The notes under the pieces were generated by a model. It was not told the origin of the DNA and made no database searches. It worked only from the letters and a program-made list of their open reading frames with translations. A program made the position numbers and the translations under genes. Of a stretch of 64,000 bases of DNA, positions 16,938-24,998 are shown in pieces; positions within the stretch are counted from its first letter, which is position 1, and every line of letters begins with the position of its first letter. The DNA is taken from NCBI GenBank assembly GCA_017312345.1, contig BLAA01000001.1, forward strand, positions 1,736,001 to 1,800,000, in the 5' to 3' direction. Source of the stretch: Candidatus Denitrolinea symbiosum (GTDB lineage: Bacteria; Chloroflexota; Anaerolineae; Anaerolineales; Villigracilaceae).

Positions 16938-18179
16938 TTACGGCGTCGGAGTGGGCGTGACGCCCGGGGAGAGGGTCGCTTCCACGGTGTTGGGAAGCAC
17001 GGTTTCCACCGTGATATCCGCCACCAGGATCTCCACTTTGGGGGTGAGCTGGTACACGCCCGCGCCGAGGTCGGTCACGTCTATAGTGACGCGGATGTCC
17101 TGGAGCAAGAGCGAATCGAGCAGCGGCGCGGGGCCGGAGAGGATGATGTCCACCTCGATGGGGGAGACTAGCGCGGTCAGCCCGTCGCCCAATCCCACCA
17201 CTTCGACTTTGATGTTCGAAAGCGTCAGGTTGCTGATGATCGGCTCGATGCCGACCTGCACCTGCACGCTTTGTTCGCCCACCACCGAAACGCCGCTGGG
17301 CAGTTCCAGCGCCAGGCGGGTGGAAATATCGTCGCTGGCGCCGCGCAGTTCGAGCGGCTGGGTCTCCACCACGCCGGGCAACTCGTTCACCAGTTTGGGG
17401 TCGGTAGAATAGACGGTGACGATGGGCGGGAAGACCGAAAGTTTGGTCAGCAGGTAGCCGTTGGCGACCTGTCCCTGCACGATCACTTTCACCGCCACGT
17501 CGCGGTATCCGCCCTGCTGCGCCACGGGGATATTCACCAGCACGGACGGCGGGTTCACGCTTAACTTTGTGAGCGGCTGGTTGCTGGCATTGTAAATTTG
17601 CACGTCCAGTTTCTGCTTGACGCTCTCGCGTGTCCCCGAAAGGTTGACCGTGACCCGCGCCCGGTCCACCTCGTCAATCAACGACTTCGCGCCCGAAACC
17701 AGCGCCTCCGTCGGGTCGAGGACGGGAGTCCCCGCCTGGTATCCGATGGCTGGCTGCCCGTTCAACGTCAACTGGATGGGGAGGCTGCGGCTGACCAGCG
17801 GTTCGAGCCGGACCGTAAAGTTGCTTGGCGTGACCGCGACGATGCGCGCCGGTTGTTCCGTCACCTGCACCTGCACGCGCGCCATGTGATCGCCTTCGCT
17901 CATCCCGGAAAGGTCCACTACCGCGCGGATGGGTTTTTCCTGGCTGTCGAGCCGCGTCCAGACCGAACGCGGCGCGCGCAGGGTCACTTCGACCTGTGTC
18001 GGAAGGTTGCCGACGGTCACCAATCCCGAATCCTGCCCGACGATCTCAATGGGGACGGGGTGGGCGTAGACGCGTTGTTCGTCGGGGTCGGCCGCGGTGA
18101 CGGCCGCGATCCACACCGCGATGGCGAGGAGCAGAGCCCACAGGGAGGTCTGTAAATTCTGGCGCAGCCAGCGGATCAT
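16938..18179 (-). CDS. YbbR/CdaR-like membrane-anchored protein
   Basis: The 413-residue protein has one N-terminal TM helix (about residues 11-30) and an extracytoplasmic region of YbbR-type beta domains. Repeated segments are of the form V-x-V-L-G-x..L..V.V.P..V.V.G, and a Pro/Thr tail (GVTPTPTP) closes it. In Firmicutes the equivalent CdaR binds and modulates CdaA. Here the gene overlaps cdaA by ATGA (18176-18179), which strongly supports that role. It acts at the outer face of the membrane. Confidence 0.85.
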   Translation of the reverse strand: MIRWLRQNLQTSLWALLLAIAVWIAAVTAADPDEQRVYAHPVPIEIVGQDSGLVTVGNLPTQVEVTLRAPRSVWTRLDSQEKPIRAVVDLSGMSEGDHMARVQVQVTEQPARIVAVTPSNFTVRLEPLVSRSLPIQLTLNGQPAIGYQAGTPVLDPTEALVSGAKSLIDEVDRARVTVNLSGTRESVKQKLDVQIYNASNQPLTKLSVNPPSVLVNIPVAQQGGYRDVAVKVIVQGQVANGYLLTKLSVFPPIVTVYSTDPKLVNELPGVVETQPLELRGASDDISTRLALELPSGVSVVGEQSVQVQVGIEPIISNLTLSNIKVEVVGLGDGLTALVSPIEVDIILSGPAPLLDSLLLQDIRVTIDVTDLGAGVYQLTPKVEILVADITVETVLPNTVEATLSPGVTPTPTP

Positions 18180-19033
18180 CGGTCTTCGTCCTTTCGCTGG
18201 AACAGGCGTTGCAGCCAGCTGCGCCGCGGCGCGCTCGTGGGGCGGAAGAATGCCAGCAGGATGTTTTCCAGCCGTTCGGGGTCGATGCGGCGGATCATCC
18301 GCCCGCTGTGCGCGATGGAGATGGAACCCGTCTCTTCGGAGACGACGACCGCCACCGCGTCGGTGGCCTCGGAGATTCCCAGCGCGGCGCGGTGACGGAG
18401 TCCCATCTGGCGCTCGGGGGAGCGGTTGAGGATTCCGCTCGAAGAGAGGGGCATGACGCAGGCCGCCGCGACCAGCCTCCCGTCCGCGATGATCGCCGCC
18501 CCGTCGTGCAGGGGCGTGTTCGGGTAGAACGTCTGCAGGAGGAGTTCGGGCGTGGCGCGGGCCTCCATCCGCACGCCCGTTTCGATGTAGCCTTCGAGGC
18601 TTTCGAGGCGTTGAAAGACGATCAAGGCCCCGTGCCGTCTTGCGGATAGCCGAGCTGCCGCGCTGACGACGGTCTGGATGACTTGTTCATTGTCCATGTG
18701 GGCGACGCGCCCGGATTTTACGAGCAGGCCGGCGCGTCCGATGCGCTCGAGGGCGCGGCGGATCTCCGGCGCAAAGACAACGGGGATGGCGAGCAGGAGG
18801 GCGGGCAGGGCGTTGGCGATGAGCCAGGAAAAGGCCGGCAGGGCCACGAGGCTGGTGAGCAGCGCCAGCAGGACGAAGAGGAAGATCATGCCGCGCAGCA
18901 ACGACATGGCCTGGGTGTCGCGCAGGCTGTAGAGCATGCCGAAAAAAATGGCCGCCACCAGGAGGATGTCGAGGAGGCTCAGCCAATTCAGGCGCTCAAA
19001 AACGAAGAGGAGGTTGCTGATGAAATCGGTCAC
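18176..19033 (-). CDS. cdaA: Diadenylate cyclase CdaA (c-di-AMP synthase)
   Basis: The 285-residue membrane enzyme makes c-di-AMP from two ATP. Three TM helices (about 17-36, 45-65, 70-88) precede the DAC domain. The DGA motif (residues 177-179, in NTPLHDGAAI) and RHR motif (213-215, in MGLRHRAALG) of the active site are intact. The C-terminus is basic. It is cotranscribed with the YbbR-like regulator. c-di-AMP usually controls potassium and osmolyte transport; no target gene is visible in this window. Confidence 0.95.
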   Translation of the reverse strand: MTDFISNLLFVFERLNWLSLLDILLVAAIFFGMLYSLRDTQAMSLLRGMIFLFVLLALLTSLVALPAFSWLIANALPALLLAIPVVFAPEIRRALERIGRAGLLVKSGRVAHMDNEQVIQTVVSAAARLSARRHGALIVFQRLESLEGYIETGVRMEARATPELLLQTFYPNTPLHDGAAIIADGRLVAAACVMPLSSSGILNRSPERQMGLRHRAALGISEATDAVAVVVSEETGSISIAHSGRMIRRIDPERLENILLAFFRPTSAPRRSWLQRLFQRKDEDR

Positions 19034-19087
19034 GGCTGGAGATTAGGGACGGGAACGACAAATTGAGGAATCCCCGGAACGTTCCTG

Positions 19088-19115
19088 TCCTAATTCCTAA
19101 TTTGTAATTCCAGCG
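19088..19115. repeat. Heptanucleotide array at the coaE 3' end
   Basis: Three clear units (TCCTAAT, TCCTAAT, TTGTAAT) and TCCAGCG end 1 nt before the coaE stop codon (19117-19119). Confidence 0.7.
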
Positions 19116-19116
19116 G

Positions 19117-20247
19117 TCAGATCGGGCGGAGTACGCGGTCCTGCCGCAGTTGTTTGAAGTACAGGGCCGCGCCCTCGGGCATGGATTCGACCGCGGCGTC
19201 TTGCCAGGCCTGCACGCCGAGGGTCTGCGGGGCGCGCCGCTCGTAGCCGAGTTTCTTCCACGGCTGTTCGTCGCCGGCCAGTTCGGCGGGCGGGAAGATG
19301 AGCGAAGCCTCGGATTGGAGTTCGAGCGAGGCGCGCTCCACTTCGTTGACCAGCGCTTCGAGCGCGGCGGAAACGTCCACGCTGGGATCGAGGAACAGGT
19401 CGGTGGTGCGCGCTACCAGGTTTTCCACCTGCCAGCCGGCCAGGCCCACTGTCCGCTCGCCGGCGCGGAGCATGAGATAGGCGCGGTCGCCGAAGGATTC
19501 CATCACGTCGCTGGCGTTCATCTTGCGCCGTCCGCGGCTCAGCACGGTGACGAGCTCCGCGATGGCCTGCGAGTCGCGTGGACGCCCGCGCTGCACCATC
19601 AACTGGCTGGACGGCGCCTTGTGGGCGATGGGCAGGGTATCTGCCACCGGCGAGACCTGCTTCCAGGCTTCCGTCACCTGTTTCCACAGGTCTTCGAACG
19701 AGCCGGTGTTGCGGATGACGACTGTGGCTACCGCCACCTTCTCGCTCTGTGGCGACTGCGCGTGGATGCGTTCGAGCGCCTGGTCGCGCCGCATTCCGCG
19801 CCGGCGCATCAGCCGTTCTGCCTGGAGGTCTTCGGGCGCGTAGGTGACCCAGATGGCGTTGCAGGCGGTTTTGAGTTCGCTTTCCAGCAGTTTGATGGCT
19901 TCGACTACCACCACCCGCTGGGAGGCGCGGCGGATGAAAATATCGGTGGCCTGCGCGACGAGCGGATGGACGATGTCTTCCAGTTGGGAGAGCGCGGCCG
20001 CATCGCGGAAGACCAACTCGCCCAGTTTGGCGCGGTCGATCTCCCCGTCCCGGCCCAGGATCCATTTGCCGAACAGGTCCACGGCCGGCTGGTAGCCGGG
20101 CGCGCCTTTGGCGATGGCGCGGTGCGACAGCGAGTCCGCGTCGATGGTGTACGCGCCCAGATGTTCAAGCATTTTGCGGACCACGCTTTTACCGGTGGCG
20201 ATGTTGCCGGTCAGGCCGATGATGTATTTTCCAGGCCATCTGCTCAC
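19117..20247 (-). CDS. coaE: Dephospho-CoA kinase fused to a C-terminal GNAT-like domain
   Basis: The 376-residue protein is nearly twice the usual CoaE length. Residues 1 to about 200 are dephospho-CoA kinase: P-loop GLTGNIATGKS (11-21), YTIDADSLSHRAIAKG, VHPLV and a lid with RLMRRRGM; this domain makes the last step of CoA synthesis. After a linker, residues about 215-376 (start LMVQRGRPRDSQAIAELV, later RTVGLAGWQVENLV and KKLGYERR) look like an N-acetyltransferase (GNAT) fold. I judge this by pattern only, without a search. The fusion would couple CoA synthesis with an acetyl-CoA-using or acyl-binding module. It is divergent from rnpB. Confidence 0.88.
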   Translation of the reverse strand: MSRWPGKYIIGLTGNIATGKSVVRKMLEHLGAYTIDADSLSHRAIAKGAPGYQPAVDLFGKWILGRDGEIDRAKLGELVFRDAAALSQLEDIVHPLVAQATDIFIRRASQRVVVVEAIKLLESELKTACNAIWVTYAPEDLQAERLMRRRGMRRDQALERIHAQSPQSEKVAVATVVIRNTGSFEDLWKQVTEAWKQVSPVADTLPIAHKAPSSQLMVQRGRPRDSQAIAELVTVLSRGRRKMNASDVMESFGDRAYLMLRAGERTVGLAGWQVENLVARTTDLFLDPSVDVSAALEALVNEVERASLELQSEASLIFPPAELAGDEQPWKKLGYERRAPQTLGVQAWQDAAVESMPEGAALYFKQLRQDRVLRPI

Positions 20248-20351
20248 GAACGTACCTCGTTGAATGTGATGTCTCTATTTTACTTGAAAAATCGCGTCGG
20301 GAGTTCGCGATTTCGATTGACTTCTGCCTCTTATCTGTGTATCATACCTCT

Positions 20352-20794
20352 GCCTCAGGTCGGTCGGGCGATCGCGGCCTCGCGCGAGCGGGGTCGAGGA
20401 AAGTCCGCACTCCACAGGGCGCGGCGTCGGATAACCTCCGGGGCGGGGATCAAAACCCGCCGGACCGGGCCACAGAAACAGACTGCCATCCCCTTCCCAA
20501 CCCTCCCCCAAATCCGCAGAATTTGGGGGAGGGAGGGGCGGGGGTGGCGATGGTGAAAAGGCGGCGTAAGAGACCACCGGCGTCCGCAGTAATGCGGGCG
20601 GCCAGGCAACCCCCGCCGGGAGCAAGGCCAAGCAGGGACAACCCGTCTTCGGACGGGAGGAGGCGGCCCGTCTCCTCATCAGTCCCGGGTAGGCCGCTGG
20701 AGCGGCGCGGCGACGCGTCGCCTAGAGAGATGATCGCCCAGACAGGGTGCAATCCCCTCGTCGGACAGAATGCGGCTTACAGACCGGCCGAGGC
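20352..20794 (+). ncRNA. rnpB: RNase P RNA, bacterial type A
   Basis: This is the catalytic RNA of RNase P, which matures tRNA 5' ends. Conserved elements in order are P1 5' strand GCCTCAGGTCGGTC, GAGGAAAGTCCGCACTCC, the ACAGAAA core, GGTGAAAAGGCGGCGTAAGA, GAGCAAGGCCAA, GGGTAGGCCGCT, GAGAGATGATCGCC, and ACAGAATGCGGCTTACAGAC followed by the P1 3' strand GACCGGCCGAGGC. Ends are set by P1 pairing (20352 with 20794). The P12 helix (about 20487-20552) is replaced by a C-rich/G-rich palindrome related to an intergenic repeat. A terminator hairpin follows at 20798. Confidence 0.97.
20491..20546. repeat. CCTCCCCCA/TGGGGGAGG palindromic element within rnpB helix P12
   Basis: CCTCCCCCAAAT and ATTTGGGGGAGG form a 12-bp stem with a 7-nt loop. 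Outer C-rich and G-rich flanks (CCCCTTCCC and GGGGCGGGGG) extend the pairing. The same build is seen in the intergenic element at 28313-28378. The element forms the peripheral P12 arm, which tolerates length change. Confidence 0.75.
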
Positions 20795-20797
20795 GCT

Positions 20798-20830
20798 GTA
20801 ACGCAAGTCCTCTTGCGTTACTTCCTTTTT
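20798..20830 (+). terminator. rnpB terminator
   Basis: Perfect 10-bp stem GTAACGCAAG (20798-20807) and CTTGCGTTAC (20812-20821) with a TCCT loop is followed by TTCCTTTTT. It ends right at the next start codon (20831), so that gene needs read-through or another promoter. Confidence 0.85.
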
Positions 20831-21817
20831 ATGCGACGGCTCATCCTCCTTCCCCTGGTCGTTTTGACCCTCGCCTGCAACCTGGCAACCGCGGCGACTC
20901 CCGCGCTGACCATCGAGACGCTGCGCGCGCAGGCCTCCGCCGCGCCGCCTCTCACGCCTCCTCCTGAACCTTCGGCGGCCGCGCCGACCCCGAGCCTTTC
21001 CCACGCCGACGCGCCGACCGGCAAGATCGTCTACACCTGCCAGATCGCGGGGAATCAAATCTGCATCGTCAACGCCGACGGGACGGGTTTCCGCCAGTTG
21101 ACGAGCGACCCCATCCGCCACTGGTACGCGTCCCTTTCGCCCGACGGCGCGAGCGTGGTCTACAGCGCCTTCGCCGAAGACAACGTCTTTGAAATTTACG
21201 AAATGAATCTGGCGAGCGGACGCGTGACGCAGTTGACGGACAAACTCGGCGTCTTGCTCGCGCCCGAAATTTCCCCCGACGGAAGCAGCATCGTCTTCAC
21301 GCGCGGGGACGCGAAGGGCGCGTCCCAGATCTGGGTCATGGAGCGGAGCGGCGCGAACCCGCGTCAAATCCACGCGCAGGGATGGGATCCCACCTGGTCG
21401 CCAGACGGGAGTCAGATCCTGTTCGCGTCGAACGTCGAGGGCGCGAACCAGTTATTCGTCATGGATCGAAACGGCGCGAACGCGCGCCGCGTCACCGACT
21501 TCGACTCCCTGCGCGGCCGCTCGGACTGGTCGCCCGACGGCGCGTGGATGGTCACATACAACGGCGCGGCGTGGAAGTGCGAGGTCTTCATCTTCCGTCC
21601 CGACTTCAGCGGGCTGCGGCGGCTCTCTCCCGAAGGCGGGAACAGCCAGGGGCCAACTTTCTCTCCCGACGGAAAATGGGTGGTTTTCACCGCGTACTTC
21701 GATCACTACGGCGACGACCTGGGCTGCGAGATTTACATCATCCGCGTGGACGGCTCCGACCTGCGACGATTGACCGACAACGATTATTGCGATTACCAGC
21801 CGCGCTGGGGGCCGTAA
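20831..21817 (+). CDS. TolB-like WD40/PD40 beta-propeller lipoprotein
   Basis: The 328-residue predicted lipoprotein has a signal peptide with the lipobox LTLAC (Cys16), a Pro/Ala-rich linker (residues 25-60), then repeats of the PD40 type: LSPDGASVVYSAF, ISPDGSSIVFTRG, WSPDGSQILFASN, WSPDGAWMVTYNG, FSPDGKWVVFTAY. Each ends with an I-Y-x-M/V-x-x-D/S-G strand. The fold is a five- or six-bladed propeller, as in the TolB C-terminus. No Tol/Pal partner lies nearby, so the role is unknown; it could bind proteins or peptides at the cell surface. The start at 20831 gives the signal peptide. Confidence 0.85.
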   Translation: MRRLILLPLVVLTLACNLATAATPALTIETLRAQASAAPPLTPPPEPSAAAPTPSLSHADAPTGKIVYTCQIAGNQICIVNADGTGFRQLTSDPIRHWYASLSPDGASVVYSAFAEDNVFEIYEMNLASGRVTQLTDKLGVLLAPEISPDGSSIVFTRGDAKGASQIWVMERSGANPRQIHAQGWDPTWSPDGSQILFASNVEGANQLFVMDRNGANARRVTDFDSLRGRSDWSPDGAWMVTYNGAAWKCEVFIFRPDFSGLRRLSPEGGNSQGPTFSPDGKWVVFTAYFDHYGDDLGCEIYIIRVDGSDLRRLTDNDYCDYQPRWGP

Positions 21818-21825
21818 GGTGGCAA

Positions 21826-21856
21826 TAAACCCGTTTTCTCTCAGAAAACGGGTTTA
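21826..21856. terminator. Bidirectional terminator
   Basis: A perfect 14-bp stem TAAACCCGTTTTCT (21826-21839) and AGAAAACGGGTTTA (21843-21856) with a CTC loop lies between the convergent TolB-like and MBOAT genes. It has A/T-rich flanks both ways. Confidence 0.85.
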
Positions 21857-21866
21857 TGACTCTGGC

Positions 21867-23243
21867 TCAAAATCCCTGATAGACAAACGTCACCACGTTG
21901 GCCTGCGGGCCGAGGAAGAGGACCATCAGCCACAGCGCGGCGGCGAATCCCCAGGCGCGCGCGGACGGCGTCCATTTCATGAAGAACGCGTCTGTGGCGT
22001 GGCGGGATTCCTGCCAGTCGAGCCAGAGGGTCAACGCGGCGGCCGCGAGCAGGTCAATGAACGGGATGGCGGACGAGACCTGCGCGGTGAAGTCGAACAG
22101 GCCGAGGAGGTAGATGGCCGCGGCGCGCAGGCTGGATGCCGCGAAGAAGATCAGGGTCAGGGTGGTGACGCTGAACACGACCAGAACGGAAAGCGCGGAT
22201 AAGATTCGACTTGGCGGGCGTCTGGTTTTGAAGAGTTGCTCCAGAATCAAATACAGTCCGTGCAGCGCGCCCCACGCCATTACGGACGCGTACGCGCCGT
22301 GCCAGAATCCGCTGGCGAGCATGGTGGCGAGCGGCGGCAGGACGGTCGCGAGCAGGCGCGGCCAGCGTCTTTGCATCAGCCAGCGGCGGGCGGGGAAGAA
22401 GATGTAGTCGCGCAGCCAGAACGACAGGCTGATGTGCCAGCGCGTCCAGAAGTCGCTCAGGGAGTTGGCGAAGAACGGCTGGCGGAAGTTCGGGCTGAGT
22501 TCGATCCCGAACAGCGCGCTCAGTCCGCGCACGATGGAGGTGTAGCCCGCGAAGTCGTTGTAGAGTCCGAAGGTGAAGACCAGCAGCCAGATGAGTTTTT
22601 CCAGCGAGGAGAACGCGGCGGGGTCGGAGAAAACGGTGGGAGGCAGGAAGGAAACGAGTCGGTCCGCGATGACGATCTTGCGGACGAGGCCGACGAGGAT
22701 GAGTCCGACGCCGCGGGCCAGCGCGGACGCGTCCACGCGGCGGGCCGCTCGAAGGTTGGAGAGGAAGCGGGCGGGACGTTCGATGGGTCCCGATAAAAGT
22801 TTGGGGAAGTACGTCAGGTAGAGCGCGAAGTCAACGAGGTCGTCCGCCGCGTCGGTTTGACGGTTGTGGACGTCTACGAGATACGAGACGGCTTGCAGGA
22901 TGTAGAACGAAAAGCCGACGGGGAGGAGGAGATGCAGCGCTTCGGGCGGGAGGGGGAGCAGGCGCGGGCCGTAGGGGCCGCTGACGAGTTTGAGGGAGGC
23001 GAAACTGGCGAGGTTGAGTCCCACGCCGAGCGAGAACCAGGCGCGGGAGGCGGCTTTTTTGCCAATGTAAAAATTTAAGGTTGTGACCGCGAGAAGAACC
23101 AGCGCGTATTTCCAACTGACTGTGACGTAGAAAAAATAGGACGCCGCCAGCAGCCAGACGTTTTGGGCCTTGCGCGCCAGGAGATAATAGACGGCGAGGA
23201 CGACGGCGGCGAAGAGGAGGAATTGAGGGGAGAGGAGTTGCAT
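21867..23243 (-). CDS. MBOAT family membrane O-acyltransferase (AlgI/DltB-like)
   Basis: The 458-residue polytopic protein starts MQLLSPQFLLFAAVVLAVYYLLA and has the MBOAT core: LPVGFSFYILQAVSYLVDV, YLTYFPKLLSGPIERPARF, LVFTFGLYNDFAGYTSIVRG, FWTRWHISLSFWLRDYIFFPARR and FWHGAYASVMAWGALHG with the conserved His. It transfers acyl (probably acetyl) groups across the membrane onto a polysaccharide or cell-wall polymer. It is the last gene of a three-gene set with an SGNH-like protein (23864-24901) and a small membrane protein (23273-23809), as in alginate or cellulose acetylation systems. Confidence 0.92.
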   Translation of the reverse strand: MQLLSPQFLLFAAVVLAVYYLLARKAQNVWLLAASYFFYVTVSWKYALVLLAVTTLNFYIGKKAASRAWFSLGVGLNLASFASLKLVSGPYGPRLLPLPPEALHLLLPVGFSFYILQAVSYLVDVHNRQTDAADDLVDFALYLTYFPKLLSGPIERPARFLSNLRAARRVDASALARGVGLILVGLVRKIVIADRLVSFLPPTVFSDPAAFSSLEKLIWLLVFTFGLYNDFAGYTSIVRGLSALFGIELSPNFRQPFFANSLSDFWTRWHISLSFWLRDYIFFPARRWLMQRRWPRLLATVLPPLATMLASGFWHGAYASVMAWGALHGLYLILEQLFKTRRPPSRILSALSVLVVFSVTTLTLIFFAASSLRAAAIYLLGLFDFTAQVSSAIPFIDLLAAAALTLWLDWQESRHATDAFFMKWTPSARAWGFAAALWLMVLFLGPQANVVTFVYQGF

Positions 23244-23272
23244 GAATTTTTCTACGTTGACCGAAGAGCCGT

Positions 23273-23809
23273 TTATTTCCAGTCGGGTTCGACGAAGACG
23301 TCTGCCCAGGGAAGTTTGACGAAGGTGAAGATCAGGTAATGCGCGATGGATAGAAGGAATAATATCCAGAGGGCGGCTTTCAGTTCCGCGAAATATTGGA
23401 CCTGCGCCAGTCCGCGCTCGAAGATCGCTCCGAAGATTCCCGCGACGACCGTGATGACGTTGGCGTAGACGACCTCCAGCGGGATGTTCGGCAATTTCCC
23501 GTAGAAAGCGGGGACGGCGTACCAGAGAATGAAAATGACCCAGGGCAGCAGGATGGCGGTCGCCATGCGCGAGTAAAAATACGTCTCGAAATCGGCGATG
23601 TTTTTGTGTTCAAGCGCGTATTCGATGACGTTCAGGAAGATCCACGAGTAGAACGCCGACTTGTAATGCTGAAAGTTCGATTCTTGAGTACTGCAAAAAA
23701 TCGCAAAGACGCGGTTGGGAAAGCGTTTGTAAACCAAATATAAAACCATGAAAACCGCCCAGAAGCCGAGCGCTTTCCAGTAGAGGGCGGACTGAACCAT
23801 TGTTTGCAA
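23273..23809 (-). CDS. Conserved membrane protein of unknown function between MBOAT and SGNH genes
   Basis: The 178-residue protein has about five hydrophobic helices and few charged segments. Examples are FWAVFMVLYLVYKRF, AILLPWVIFILWYAV, VVYANVITVVAGIFGAIF and WILFLLSIAHYLIFTFV. I do not recognise a family. The TTG at 23809 has a GAGG ribosome-binding site five bases upstream; an ATG three codons inside (23800) is the alternative. Its place in the O-acyltransferase cassette suggests an accessory subunit. Confidence 0.7.
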   Translation of the reverse strand: MQTMVQSALYWKALGFWAVFMVLYLVYKRFPNRVFAIFCSTQESNFQHYKSAFYSWIFLNVIEYALEHKNIADFETYFYSRMATAILLPWVIFILWYAVPAFYGKLPNIPLEVVYANVITVVAGIFGAIFERGLAQVQYFAELKAALWILFLLSIAHYLIFTFVKLPWADVFVEPDWK

Positions 23810-23863
23810 ATCTACCTCGTTTCAGTAAATGTTGATTCTTGGAAGGAGCATGACCTGACGATG

Positions 23864-24901
23864 CTATTTAAACAGCCACGCGTTCGCGGCCAGCGTGTCT
23901 CCCAGCCAGCGGCTGAACGTGGCCGCGCCGTCGGAGTTGAGATGCAGCCAGTCGTACCAATGGGCTTTGGGAATTTGAGCGGCGAGTCTCTGCGTGCGCC
24001 AGAACGGGATTTGATTCTCGTCGAGGATTCGGATCAGGGTCGGGAGATATTCCTCGTCGTAGGCGCGCCAGGTCTCCGCGTCGGACGAGTCGGGTTCGTG
24101 ATAGGCGGGACCTTCGAGGAAGACGATCTTCACGTCCCTTTGCTGGAGCGCGAGAAAATTCCGAACGGACTGCGCCTGGCTCGGGTCGCTCCAGGCTTCG
24201 CGCAGGCGAGCGGGAGTCAGCGTCAGGTTTTCGATGTAGGGTTCGCGGAATCCCTGCGCGGGCTGGTAGCCTTTCGCCGTGAGCGGATGAGTCTCCGCTT
24301 CCATTTTGACGCGGTTGGGGATCTGGAGCCAGTATCGCCAGGCGAGGAGGTAACGATACGCGTAGGAGCGATTGACCAGCCAGCCGTCCAGGGACGGGAC
24401 GCCGCGGTTGAACTTGACCCAGTCCGCTGACGCGAGGAAATCCACATTGGCGATCGCGTCGTGGACGTCGCGCGGCAGGATGGCGTAGATGACGACCTTC
24501 GGATGAAAGCGCGTGATGGCCGCGTCCGCGATGGCGGCGGCGGTATCAATCGTCATGGCGGGCATGCCGAGGTTGAAGCAGTGGACGGTCTCGCCCGTCT
24601 GCGCGCGGTAAACCTGCTCGACGAGGTCGGGGTCAATGTCCGAGTTGGCGACGGAACTGCCGAGGAAGAGACAGTTGAGAGTCCCGTCGCGGCGGAGTTG
24701 CGATTCGAGGCGGTAGATTTTCGCGTCGAAGAGGAAACTGTCCGCGTTGACGGAGGGCGCGGGGAGGCGCGTCCCGATGGGCGTGCGCGCCGCGATCTCC
24801 GCCGCGAGGACGACGAGAGGGATGGAGAGGAGGAAGTATAGAATCCCGCGCAGGGAGGGTTTGGAGACCACGAGCGTTTCGCGCGAGAAGATGGAAGGCA
24901 T
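23864..24901 (-). CDS. SGNH-hydrolase-like membrane-anchored protein (AlgJ/DltD-like partner of MBOAT)
   Basis: The 345-residue protein has an N-terminal TM anchor (GILYFLLSIPLVVLAAEIAA). The block I-like LGSSVANSD (nucleophile Ser) and C-terminal WYDWLHLNSDG (Asp-x-x-His pair) are SGNH/GDSL signatures. It probably receives an acyl group from the MBOAT protein and puts it on an exopolysaccharide on the outer face. It is the first gene of the cassette; 54 nt separate it from the small membrane protein gene. Substrate is unknown. Confidence 0.78.
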   Translation of the reverse strand: MPSIFSRETLVVSKPSLRGILYFLLSIPLVVLAAEIAARTPIGTRLPAPSVNADSFLFDAKIYRLESQLRRDGTLNCLFLGSSVANSDIDPDLVEQVYRAQTGETVHCFNLGMPAMTIDTAAAIADAAITRFHPKVVIYAILPRDVHDAIANVDFLASADWVKFNRGVPSLDGWLVNRSYAYRYLLAWRYWLQIPNRVKMEAETHPLTAKGYQPAQGFREPYIENLTLTPARLREAWSDPSQAQSVRNFLALQQRDVKIVFLEGPAYHEPDSSDAETWRAYDEEYLPTLIRILDENQIPFWRTQRLAAQIPKAHWYDWLHLNSDGAATFSRWLGDTLAANAWLFK

Positions 24902-24917
24902 GAAGGTGAAGGTTTTT

Positions 24918-24994
24918 GTACGCGGATTTCACGGAGCCGTGCGGATGTCTTTAAAAATCCGTGCGAATCTTTCTTGTCCGTGTAATCCGTGTAC
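24918..24994. repeat. GTACACGGATT-type intergenic inverted repeat
   Basis: It starts with GTACGCGGATTTCACGGA and ends with GTCCGTGTAATCCGTGTAC; the halves pair imperfectly. It fills the gap between guaB (stop 5 nt away) and the SGNH-like gene. Relatives: 5039-5120 and 39009-39098. Confidence 0.75.
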
Positions 24995-24998
24995 CGAA

